Made by a program: the position numbers and the translations under genes | Assembly: GCA_036571765.1 (NCBI GenBank) | Contig: BROE01000025.1 | Location: 82,663-146,662 of the forward strand | DNA: 64,000 nt | Source of the DNA: Plecoglossus altivelis | Taxonomy: Eukaryota > Chordata > Actinopteri > Osmeriformes > Plecoglossidae | Reading direction: 5' to 3' | In this document: positions 57,578 through 64,000 of the stretch, in pieces | Numbering within the stretch: position 1 is the first letter of the stretch | Layout: each line of letters starts with the position of its first letter | The notes under the pieces: generated by a model | Told to the model about the DNA's origin: nothing | The model's input: the letters and a program-made list of their open reading frames with translations, nothing else | Database searches by the model: none

Positions 57578-60476
57578 ACACTTCTTTTACTATCTTAGTG
57601 GGGACTGACAATTCTGTCCCATTCAAAAACATTTCTTTATTAACCCAGACTCAAACCTTAACCATTTCAACCCATTCTAACCCTAATCCCCTTAGCCCCA
57701 GAAAGAAAACCCCACAAGGTGTTTAAAAAACTTGAGTAGTTAAACAAGACCACACACACTGAGTATTGAGAATACACATTATTCTGCTGCATGAGTTGAT
57801 ATCTGTTATTGAGTAACCTAGCAGACAATCAGCCTACTTAACAACCCACCAACCAATCTTGCACCAACCCAGTAACCAAATAGGAATAAACCCACCTAGT
57901 ATCCAAGCTAGTAACTACCTATTAACCAATCCACCTAGTCACCAACTCACAATGTAACCAATGCAAATAGTGACTAAGCTAGTAACCAAACCACCTATCC
58001 ACACAGGACTATCAACTTCCTACTATCGCCATACCACTCTCATCTCTCCATACAGCACTTGTAACAGCTGGAGACAGACACATATCGACACACACATTGA
58101 CTCCACCAGACAGCAGCCCTGCATATGAGGCTGGAGAGCTCTGGATGGTTTCCACAGCGACCATGGTGTTGCATCAGCTGTGTGTGTCTGTGTGTTTGCA
58201 TGAGCATCCATACAGATCGTCATCTATGTGGATTTAAACCCACACAATACACACACAAATGCACATTCTCATTGATTTAAGCCCCACGACAGTCTTTAGA
58301 AGTAACCATTTAAACTTGTGTGATGAACATCCTTAGATTTCTCCATACATATTCAAGAAGGTTTAGTTGAATGTTTGTGTGTATGCTATTATTGACTGTT
58401 ATATTCACATGTATTGTTTTGTTAGTAACCATGTTTGCAACTCTTTGCATGCCATATGTGTGGAAATGTGTGTTTGTGTGTGTGCATATCTGTGGATGGG
58501 TGTGTATGAAGGTGTGTGCCAGTTTATTGTGTGGCTAAGAGTTTAGAATGCTGCATAGTGCAAAGATGAGAGTGCAACAGAGAGAGGGAGAGGGTAAGAG
58601 AGAAAACAAAAGATTAGTGTTCCTCACACCTCTTAGTCAAGTACATACTCCAGGTCTCCCAATAAGACTGTTCATGGAGTAAACACCTTCCAAGCCATAG
58701 CTAGAGCTCTCTTATTCTTTAACCCTAACCCTATTTCATTGTATAACACACCCATAAAGTCAGACGTGCACTGTTGTTGTACTATGTGTGTGTGCTGCTG
58801 TGTGTCTGTCCATGTGTTATTATGTAACCCTAACACCAGAACCTGAACACTTCACTCTAAAATGGCCTTACACTATAATTATGACTTGTGAGTTTTCTGT
58901 GTCTGCTACAGTGTGTGGGTGCAAGTGTGTGTTGGTGAAAGTGTGAGGGTATGTGTTGATACTTAGATGTGTGTACATTTAGTTGCACCGTAACACATGG
59001 CTAGCTGAGAGACAAAGAATCATATAACCCTAATTAAACAACACAGCTGAAAAACAGGAGGCAGGCACATACAGAGGGAGAGAAAAAAGATGGATACAAG
59101 CAATGAAGGGGGCAAGAGGAAGATACAGTAAAAGATAATGAAATACAATGTAAGAGAAAGAGTGAATGGGAAACAATACAATTGAGAATGAGATAGTAAG
59201 AGAAAGCGAGAGATCAAATTCAAAGAGAGAGGAAGAGACAGATAGAAAACACATCACACGTGATCTTTTCCTCTTGCCTGACCACTGCTTGCTTGAGAAG
59301 GGGCAATTACAACAGGAAAATTAACATACACGCGCAAGACTTCAGAACATACACACAGATCTACAGAACACACAGACATAGAGCTTTACAAATTGTTGCT
59401 CAGGAACAAACATACACAGGCCAACAGAACACACACATTGTGGGTGGTACAAGAAGAATGTGTGTGGGGTTCAGTGTTGGTCGTTTGAAAAGACCTTTCC
59501 AGCCTACACCTATTGATGCATATAGGTTCTAATTTCGAGAGCAGCAGTGTAGGAGCGCTTCCGTGTAGTTAACACAGCCACTGTCAGATGTCAGATAGGT
59601 TCCTCTAAAACGTTACAATGTGACGGCGCTCATTCATCAGGTTCTGCAGGGTCTAGAAATCTTTCTCTTGTTTCTGTTCTATCTTTATTCCTGTGAATCT
59701 TTTGCTGTTTTTATCTCTCTCTCTCTCTCTCGCTCTCATTCGCTCTCTCTCATTAACACACACACACACATACACACACACACACACACACGCTTGCACA
59801 CACGCTGTTGCAAAGTATCCGAAAAAAATTTGACTAACAGTAATCATGCAGAAAAACACCCCGAGGATGTTCTAGTCCACGCCCCGTAAAGTGGAAGAGA
59901 CCGAACACGCTTACCCTCCAGACAGCACTGGTATCTGTTTCTTTAAATGCTGTGCACATAGTCAGAATCAATCAATAAATATCAACGTCTTTGTATCTTT
60001 TTCCAAGCAAAATTAATATATTCGCCCATTGAACTACCTCAGCCAACCTAACCGATCTAAGAAGATAAGGAAAATTCACAGGAAAAAGTACCTGAGGATA
60101 AAAATGAAAGAAACCCTGGGAGAAGCAAATCGGTGAAGGATCCCTTACTCCAGAGACGGTTGGTGACAGAGCCAACATTGCGTAATTCTCTCTTTCTCAC
60201 CTGTTTATCCAAGGGCTCCTTTCCCGCTGTGGAGACTTTGGGAGCGGGGACGCGCTCACAGGTGCATCCTTCCAACAGGTAAATCCCTGAAGGTCGCGCG
60301 CTCTGTTCGTTCTCGAAGTAAAACAACACGTTCTGGTAAAGAGCAAAGAACTTATCATGCCAGCGGCTGTTTTCCGTTGTCTTCTTGCTCAGATAACCGC
60401 GCTTGGTACCTTCCTTGCGCGCTACCACTGACAGGAACAACGCGTGACCCTCATTGTAACGCACACTCTTCTGCAT
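32332..60476 (-). CDS. rasgrf2: Ras-specific guanine nucleotide-releasing factor 2, complete gene
   Basis: Calcium/calmodulin-regulated exchange factor that activates Ras through its CDC25 domain and Rac through its DH domain, mainly in neurons, acting at membranes. The joined exons give 1,342 residues, or 1,373 with the 93-bp exon 16 (human 1,237). Approximate domains in the longer model: PH1 ~20-130; coiled coil ~130-200; IQ motif in VQGFMRGWLCRRKW ~205-235; DH ~245-430; PH2 ~470-585; REM ~635 on; a destruction-box-like RKLSLNSPL; a Pro/Thr/Ser linker; CDC25 catalytic domain ~1135-1371 with YEEF-type, KWVAVADICRCL...NYNGVLEI and YLGMYLTDLAFIEEGTPN motifs; end IEPRLPA. Every exon boundary is GT-AG and in phase. 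The gene spans 28 kb. Overall identity to RASGRF2 exceeds that to RASGRF1, e.g. in exon 1 and the tail. Confidence 0.97.
32527..32595 (-). CDS. rasgrf2: rasgrf2 exon 28 (CDC25)
   Basis: 69 bp, 23 codons. ISHIIREIRQFQQTPYRIDH-QPK. Donor GTAGGA. Confidence 0.95.
32785..32902 (-). CDS. rasgrf2: rasgrf2 exon 27 (CDC25)
   Basis: 118 bp. CNPPCVPYLGMYLTDLAFIE then EGTPNITEEGLVNFSKMRM. Matches the PYLGxYLxDLxFIxEGxPN signature. Confidence 0.96.
33000..33079 (-). CDS. rasgrf2: rasgrf2 exon 26 (CDC25)
   Basis: 80 bp. TKALMDKLQKTISSEGRFKN then LRETLK. Part of the helical hairpin region that opens the Ras nucleotide site. Confidence 0.95.
33211..33408 (-). CDS. rasgrf2: rasgrf2 exon 25 (CDC25)
   Basis: 198 bp. 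MSNLVASQIMTHTDVGSRAS, SIEKWVAVADICRCLNNYNG and [20 protein letters not shown]. Contains the central RasGEF signature. Confidence 0.97.
33960..35042 (-). mobile_element. Decayed LINE reverse transcriptase in rasgrf2 intron 24
   Basis: The minus strand has CFVDLEKAFDSVPHGVL, then ILSLLFADDIVLMASLDPEL (F-A-D-D catalytic motif), LPQVEGFKYLRALFTSEGRT and EVWAFLLRLLLPQPGPEQSG at the 3' end, in several frames. This is the usual order for a fish non-LTR element of the same family as the 14.2-15.1 kb fragment. Frameshifts and stops make it inactive. It lies in the same orientation as rasgrf2. Confidence 0.88.
35277..35361 (-). CDS. rasgrf2: rasgrf2 exon 24 (CDC25)
   Basis: 85 bp. EFLGQGWMKVDKTERTPYIM then KTSQHFND. 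The acceptor lies right at the edge of a CA/GT microsatellite (35,364-35,420). Confidence 0.94.
35362..39280 (-). other. rasgrf2 introns 22 and 23
   Basis: Intron 23 (35,362-37,641) and intron 22 (37,746-39,280) flank exon 23. Both are AT-rich. A CA tract lies at 35,364-35,420. No further exon or classifiable element was seen. Confidence 0.65.
37642..37745 (-). CDS. rasgrf2: rasgrf2 exon 23 (CDC25 domain start)
   Basis: 104 bp. AECPKAECFESLSAMELAEQ then STLLDHIVFRSIPY. SAMELAEQxTLLDHxxF is the classic start of RasGEF catalytic domains. Confidence 0.95.
39281..39341 (-). CDS. rasgrf2: rasgrf2 exon 22
   Basis: 61 bp. TLSQEEQDDTQLRIEDILQM. Matches human [20 protein letters not shown]. Donor GTAAGG. 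Confidence 0.92.
39494..39606 (-). CDS. rasgrf2: rasgrf2 exon 21
   Basis: 113 bp. DFEMNGELKMSVACLLEEVL then RDPDLLPQERKATANIL. Donor GTATAT. Confidence 0.95.
39767..39873 (-). CDS. rasgrf2: rasgrf2 exon 20
   Basis: 107 bp. FTNSERTCDKEFIIRRAATN then RVLNVLRHWVSKHSQ. Conserved segment preceding the catalytic domain. Confidence 0.95.
39950..40039 (-). CDS. rasgrf2: rasgrf2 exon 19
   Basis: 90 bp. QSGENSRCSVSPASAFAIAT then AAAGHSSPP. Identical in its core to human CSVSPASAFAIATAAAGH. The upstream 40,050-40,200 is an ATC-rich microsatellite ending ~10 bp from the acceptor. Confidence 0.93.
40050..40200 (+). repeat. ATC/ATG-rich degenerate trinucleotide repeat
   Basis: Runs of ATC, ACC and ATT trinucleotides (CATCACCATTATCATCATCA and similar), directly beside the exon 19 acceptor in rasgrf2 intron 18. 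Confidence 0.8.
40409..40531 (-). CDS. rasgrf2: rasgrf2 exon 18
   Basis: 123 bp. VLESVSLEKILPESPQSSDP then GETSPCRSPSTPRHLRYRPG. The SPCRSPSTPRHLRYR block is conserved with human. Donor GTGGGT. The frame stays open past the donor, so an extended 3' end is possible. Confidence 0.88.
40532..41373 (-). other. rasgrf2 intron 17
   Basis: 842 bp, AT-rich. No coding or element similarity recognised. Confidence 0.6.
41374..42089 (-). CDS. rasgrf2: rasgrf2 exon 17 (REM end, destruction box, expanded linker)
   Basis: 716 bp, 238 codons. SLELYFATSQNNRNSGEHIS, LCRKFSSPPPLSLPSHSCSP and RMRKLSLNSPLSSPLSSRLA match human. RKLSLNSPL corresponds to the destruction-box-like element of RasGRF proteins. Then ~140 residues of Pro/Thr/Ser/Gln/His-rich sequence (HTPQTPPLST, THAHQTQST twice, MPTPQTPLFTD) replace a much shorter human linker. 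The exon ends MDAFCGKLRRSIRR, human-like again. Confidence 0.92.
42735..42827 (-). CDS. rasgrf2: rasgrf2 exon 16, candidate in-frame cassette exon
   Basis: 93 bp with acceptor tccatccacag and donor GTAACA. Reads VQYHSFDRLSITSICPDYTL then KIRKISLDKS with split codons at both ends. Phase is 2 in and 2 out, so exon 15 can join either this exon or exon 17 directly (IPI-R-SLELYF) without a frame change. I do not recall this segment in canonical human RASGRF2. It lacks low-complexity character and looks protein-coding. Expression is unproven. Confidence 0.7.
   Translation of the reverse strand, partial: GSVPLIRSSVHHLHLSRLHPEDQEDLSGQV
42828..44715 (-). other. rasgrf2 intron 15
   Basis: 1.9 kb between the REM exon and candidate exon 16. 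AT-rich with a short CA tract at 43,740-43,756. No other exon recognised. 43,130-43,520 has the feel of an old transposon remnant but could not be classified. Confidence 0.55.
44716..44964 (-). CDS. rasgrf2: rasgrf2 exon 15 (REM domain)
   Basis: 249 bp. [60 protein letters not shown] and DIYKKPFTSIPI. Core of the Ras exchanger motif. Confidence 0.96.
45690..47690 (-). mobile_element. Remnants of Ty3/Gypsy LTR retrotransposons in rasgrf2 intron 14
   Basis: Minus strand, from high to low coordinates: an integrase-like CQTCPKC...PLIPLPIIDV (47,550-47,680); reverse transcriptase HARRKVPLAL...RRCIDPNELNTYVKK (47,170-47,330); FGLTSAPEVF (~47,030); an integrase-tail-like LQVGDWVLVRV (~46,840); a second, different reverse transcriptase with RFCNDFLKVN (~46,320-46,350); and an RNase H start QQPVFVMPDFN...TLEVGLGAVLSQQ (45,880-46,000). 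Stops and frameshifts occur throughout. At least two elements, or one rearranged, are represented. No LTRs were identified. Confidence 0.8.
47776..47867 (+). repeat. 23-bp tandem repeat, four exact copies
   Basis: Unit AGGAAGCTGACCATGGTGCT plus GAC, starting at 47,776, 47,799, 47,822 and 47,845. It lies ~90 bp upstream (in plus coordinates) of rasgrf2 exon 14, at the edge of the Gypsy debris. Perfect identity implies recent expansion. Confidence 0.95.
47958..48040 (-). CDS. rasgrf2: rasgrf2 exon 14
   Basis: 83 bp. CIDNIRCNGLMTSVFEENSK then VTVPHMI. Donor GTAAGA. Bridges PH2 and REM. Confidence 0.94.
48167..48300 (-). CDS. rasgrf2: rasgrf2 exon 13 (PH2 end)
   Basis: 134 bp. KSGQVFGQLDFKLVVEPCDS then TSFTVVLLAPSRQEKAAWTS-DISQ. 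C-terminal PH helix with Trp. Confidence 0.95.
48891..48957 (-). CDS. rasgrf2: rasgrf2 exon 12 (PH2)
   Basis: 67 bp. [22 protein letters not shown]. The small exon fits the human [20 protein letters not shown]. The acceptor could be CAG or the next CAAG, and CAG keeps the human spacing. Confidence 0.9.
49274..49434 (-). CDS. rasgrf2: rasgrf2 exon 11 (PH2)
   Basis: 161 bp. SLIQLPSVERGKLSKVRLGS then [20 protein letters not shown] and CTRSSGGKLHLLK. First strands of the second PH domain. Confidence 0.95.
50587..50705 (-). CDS. rasgrf2: rasgrf2 exon 10
   Basis: 119 bp. [20 protein letters not shown] then MIVEGCDILLDTSQTFVRQ. Linker from DH into PH2. Confidence 0.95.
50892..51001 (-). CDS. rasgrf2: rasgrf2 exon 9 (DH)
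   Basis: 110 bp. [20 protein letters not shown] then ERKSLEFAKSKLEELS. The long C-terminal DH helix region. Confidence 0.95.
51165..51358 (-). CDS. rasgrf2: rasgrf2 exon 8 (DH)
   Basis: 194 bp. [20 protein letters not shown] then [20 protein letters not shown] and LETFLTYPMFQ. Nearly identical to human. Confidence 0.96.
51811..51890 (-). CDS. rasgrf2: rasgrf2 exon 7 (DH)
   Basis: 80 bp. [20 protein letters not shown] then WPTLVL. Donor GTAAGA. Confidence 0.94.
51891..53133 (-). other. rasgrf2 intron 6
   Basis: 1.2 kb containing SINE copy 3. The remainder is AT-rich with no coding similarity. The neighbouring intron 5 (53,251-53,883) is likewise featureless. Confidence 0.65.
52581..52930 (+). 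mobile_element. tRNA-derived SINE, copy 3
   Basis: Starts GGGGAAGTCGTGGCCTAATG with box B-like GGTTCAATTCT. Core CCTTGAGGTGCCCTAACCAA is altered relative to copy 2. A GT tract lies at 52,804-52,834 and the end is GACAATACATCACTTCAC. Antisense to rasgrf2. The box B change suggests an older copy. Confidence 0.88.
53134..53250 (-). CDS. rasgrf2: rasgrf2 exon 6 (DH)
   Basis: 117 bp. YVHQLSILVNCFLRPLRMAA then SSKKPPIRHDDVSSVFLN. Conserved region 1 of the Dbl homology domain. Confidence 0.94.
53884..54020 (-). CDS. rasgrf2: rasgrf2 exon 5 (IQ motif, DH start)
   Basis: 137 bp. VQGFMRGWLCRRKWKSIVQD is the calmodulin-binding IQ segment. NQIVFNMVEAET opens the DH domain. Donor GTAAGT. Confidence 0.95.
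54229..54318 (-). CDS. rasgrf2: rasgrf2 exon 4
   Basis: 90 bp. ILALNKTKERMKPYHTQQEQ then DDPDIKKIKK, leading into the IQ motif. Confidence 0.94.
54696..54843 (-). CDS. rasgrf2: rasgrf2 exon 3 (coiled coil)
   Basis: 148 bp. YSDIIIEREVLMQKYIHLVQ then IVETEKVAANQLRTQLEDQD, ending RLKAE. Predicted coiled coil between PH1 and IQ. Confidence 0.95.
55287..55393 (-). CDS. rasgrf2: rasgrf2 exon 2 (PH1 end)
   Basis: 107 bp. HYFLIVFGHDGQKPLELRTD then EENECDEWVEAIQQA. Contains the C-terminal PH helix with its invariant Trp. Split Ser codon at the end. Confidence 0.95.
57061..57226 (+). repeat. (GA)n purine tract in rasgrf2 intron 1
   Basis: About 165 bp almost purely of G and A with AGAG periodicity and few interruptions. 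A CT tract of opposite composition follows at 57,440. Confidence 0.92.
57440..57582 (+). repeat. Compound (CT)n-(CA)n microsatellite
   Basis: CT dinucleotides from ~57,445 to 57,526 with a few interruptions, passing directly into CA dinucleotides to ~57,582. Related compound CT/CA tracts occur at 59,715-59,795. Confidence 0.93.
60201..60476 (-). CDS. rasgrf2: rasgrf2 exon 1 (start codon, PH1 N-terminal part)
   Basis: 276 bp, 92 codons, donor GTGAGA. MQKSVRYNEGHALFLSVVAR then KEGTKRGYLSKKTTENSRWH. It matches the human start MQKSVRYNEGHALYL and begins the first pleckstrin homology domain. Confidence 0.97.
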
Positions 60477-61100
<624 letters not shown>

Positions 61101-64000
61101 GTGGTAAACTATGATACCAAGAAGTGATGGACGTCTATCTCAGTTAACTACTCCGAAGAGTCACTCAGATTGTACGTCTCTCTTGGATCCGAGGGTGCAC
61201 CCCCACCAAGAAGAAGAAAGATAAAGATAAGATAATCACAAAGAACCTAAACTATCATAGGCATATTGTCAGTGATGTGTTGACAATAAACTGTAGACAA
61301 TTATGCATTTCTAAGGACTGTGGACAGAAAGCAGACTCGTCCCGTTCAGAATGGAGAGACCTGGGATTATATTAATTTTACAAAATATGATTGAATAAAA
61401 CACAGTAGTCTGGCGCTTAGACCATGTGGGAAACTAATGGTTGCGGACAGGTGGCGACGGGAAAACAGGGGGCAACAGGAAGTTGGAGGGTCGCTCACAG
61501 TGGTAGTGTGGACAAATTAAAGAGGGCGAGAAACAAATTTAAAAGGCACAGCAGCGGTTTGAAAGCAAGGCATCAAAGAAGGGAGGTCATTGTGCTAATT
61601 AATATAATCCTGATGACAGCCCAGGCATTGACAGAGAAAAAGGAGAGCGCGGGCGTAGCGGGGTGTGTTCTTAGTGAGACACTACGTTTATGACCCAAGC
61701 ATGCAGAGTTCAGTATTGCCTAACGTAAATTGTGCTAAAATTAATTTCAATAGGAACGTTTAACTTCCAAAGTGTTAAACAATTCCTCATACCACTTCCA
61801 CCTGTAAAATAACCTGCAACACTACAAATGTGTAAATAACCTGCAACACTACAAATGTGTAAATAATCTACAACAAAAATCAGTCAATCGCTACATGTCA
61901 AGGAAGAAATAAAGTGGCTACTTCATTTGTAGTGTAGATCAGTACATTTTGTTACATTGTTATGAATAAATTCCTGCCTAATAATCCACCAGAATGTGCG
62001 GTAACATCTCACTTCAAACTGTGAAATGGTTTTACCCAAGTGCTGACATCTTAGTCGCTGGCTGAAACACAGGCAGTACACTAGTAAAAGTAATTCTATA
62101 TGTGTGCTTGTATAATGTACTAAAACAGAATTATTAATTTAAAATATTGTCTCTTTATTAATTGAATTGACAAAGCCATTGTACAGAAGACATGGTTACA
62201 GTACAACAGTAATAAAGTGGAAAGGTTCATTGTAGAGTATAGGTTAGTTGTGATGGCCTCCTGTGAATCCTTGCGTCAAGAAAGGATCCATGCAAATAGG
62301 TCTCATTTTTTAACTGAGTGTATATAGTTGTGAGTGCATGTGTGAGTAATCAGGGGTTTGACTGCATCCAGTCCAAAAGTGATTTTCTGTCTCTGATGCT
62401 CAACAGTGCTGATAAAAGCTTCTTAGTCCTCCTTGAAAGAGAAAGAGAGAGCAAAAGAGGGGAGACAGAGATTAAACATATGTAACTAAAAAGCCTTTTG
62501 AAACTATTATTTATCTGAGCATTTTAATTTGTAATTGCACACAAATATTTAACATTTCAAATAATTTCTTTTGGTATTATTATATTGTATGGATGTTTCA
62601 TTTTGGTTTTAGAACTATGCAGCATACAATTAAATTTAGGCGTTGTGGGCACATTGGAGAACTTCATTATTTGCCTAAATTTAGGAGTGAACAATTTTTT
62701 TAGGGGGATCAAACATCCCCCGTTTGATAAACCAGCAATCTTTAACGTATGTTTGGGGATGATTCAGTGTGTTGTCCTATCATTGTCAGTGGCTTTGGCA
62801 AAATTGTTAAGCAAAAAGATTTATGCCAATAATCCATACAGCATGAAAGAAAAGGAAATGCAAAGATTGGATGGGGGTAGTTGAATGACAGTGGTGGCTG
62901 AGAAATACATGTTTTATATACAGTATGTTTGAAATATTGTTCTGAGGACAGATTGCAGTCATATACATATACATATACACATATACATACATATAATGTA
63001 GTACTTTGATACTATTTGTAGATGTGAACAAAAGTATAAGTGTTTTGCAAAGTTCAGGATTTGTAGTTTTTTTCTTCACATTTCCATGATTTATTGGAAA
63101 ACAATCATCTGTATAATTAGCATTTTAAAAGATATCATTGGCAAAAACATTAAATATATGCATAGAGTCCTACCTTTTATAGATATTAATATAGATGTGG
63201 AAATATCAGCAATGATAGTGATTTCACCTGACTACAACATGTTCACACCTTACCATGAGCTAATATATGACTTGAATATCATTATCATATTATCATCAAC
63301 TAAATTATGTTCGCTAATCATTTTATGCCAGGGCCCAAAAACTGTGATTTGTGGGGGAGGGTTTGCGGCAATGAAGCTTTAAAAAAAACAACATTCATTC
63401 AAGATGCAGAATAATCGAGAAACAATTTCAATCGACATCACAACTGAATCAGCAAACCTTTTGCCAAGACTGTACACACGATTAAATGTTGTTGATACTG
63501 ATATGATTATCTAATGACAGGTAGGAGACAACTATTTCAACGGATGTGTTTTACTTGTGACAGAGACCACAAGACAAAAAAGTAAACCATTTGATTGTGT
63601 CTGAAAAATTGACTTTTGGACTGTTTGAGTTGACAGTGTGTAAGATGCCAAACTCCTTTGTTGAAAAGGCACTACATAATTGTTACTTTGAGTGACACCT
63701 AGAACCTGGTGGTAGGAATGTCCCCCATGTATTCAGATATGTACTCATCAAAATTAAATTGGCTGTTTGAGCCTTGGCACTTGACTCATGTATCAATGAA
63801 AATACTATGTTTTGGCTAAAATTCAACAACAGTCACATGGAGGACAGAGAGCAAAAGACAGAGGTAGACAGAGGTAAAGAAAGGAGAAAGAAACTGACCT
63901 CTGTGACTAATATTGACCAATTTCCCTCCTCTCCACTATACAAACAATTCATATGGAAAGGATTTAAGCTTGGACATAGGGACAGAATAGTGTGTACAGG
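61101..64000. other. Region upstream of rasgrf2, no gene recognised
   Basis: AT-rich. It includes a 27-bp direct repeat (61,805-61,873), an ATAC-rich patch (62,960-63,000) and a short purine run (63,840-63,890). Open frames at 61,424-61,693 and 62,585-62,884 show no similarity I recognise and are probably chance. Confidence 0.6.
61805..61873 (+). repeat. 27-bp tandem repeat, ~2.5 copies
   Basis: Unit AAATAACCTGCAACACTACA plus AATGTGT, two near-perfect copies and a partial third with two changes. Confidence 0.9.

Larger units (their letters stand above)
55394..60200 (-). other. rasgrf2 intron 1
   Basis: 4.8 kb, the largest intron. It contains purine- and pyrimidine-rich tracts (separate entries), many CA/GT tracts, repeated phrases of the type CCAACCTAGTAACCAA (57,820-58,000) and an irregular stretch at 56,440-56,700. 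No exon recognised. Confidence 0.65.

Noticed and set aside
61424..61693. 89-codon ORF upstream of rasgrf2 as a small gene
   Set aside because: No similarity or gene context. Probably chance.

Overview
The window is ray-finned fish nuclear DNA. It has intron-split vertebrate genes, many long CA/GT, GA/CT and GACA microsatellites, a recurring tRNA-derived SINE, and decayed LINE and Ty3/Gypsy retroelements of the kind common in teleosts. There are no bacterial, organellar or viral genes. I did not identify the species.

Layout. (1) Bases 1-10,322, plus strand: the 3' part of a SETBP1-family gene. Four coding exons are visible (to 1420, 1512-1719, 2470-3469, 6939-7381), followed by a probable long 3' UTR ending at AATAAA 10,317. 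The first exon enters from outside the window, and its first ~390 bases are an in-frame decapeptide-coding minisatellite. (2) 10,323-22,620: intergenic, with a LINE fragment split by a SINE (14.2-15.1 kb) and an L2-like LINE split by another retroelement (17.4-19.2 kb). (3) 22,622-27,482, minus strand: ckmt2, the sarcomeric mitochondrial creatine kinase, complete in nine exon positions. One exon is present as two tandem 86-bp versions (5a and 5b). (4) 27,483-32,181: a gene-free spacer. (5) 32,182-60,476, minus strand: rasgrf2, complete from start to stop in 28 exons plus one in-frame 93-bp optional-looking exon. LINE, Gypsy and SINE debris sits in its introns. (6) 60,477-64,000: the rasgrf2 upstream region, with a ~130-bp GA tract, and anonymous AT-rich DNA.

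Synteny. As I recall the human map, RASGRF2 and CKMT2 are neighbours on 5q14 in the same order and orientation as here, while SETBP1 is on chromosome 18. A SETBP1-like gene converging tail-to-tail on ckmt2 is therefore notable. It may be an ancient or fish-specific SETBP1 duplicate.

Roles. The three genes do not form a pathway. SETBP1 is a nuclear AT-hook protein that binds SET. CKMT2 makes phosphocreatine in the mitochondrial intermembrane space of striated muscle. RASGRF2 is a calcium/calmodulin-responsive exchange factor for Ras and Rac. The strongest candidates for new biology are the phase-locked duplicated ckmt2 exon, the 93-bp rasgrf2 exon near the end of the REM domain, the expanded Pro/Thr/Ser linker in rasgrf2, and the coding minisatellite plus apparent extra introns in the SETBP1-like gene.

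All family assignments come from reading translations against remembered human proteins. No searches were run. Exon borders were set by GT/AG sites, phase continuity and codon counts.
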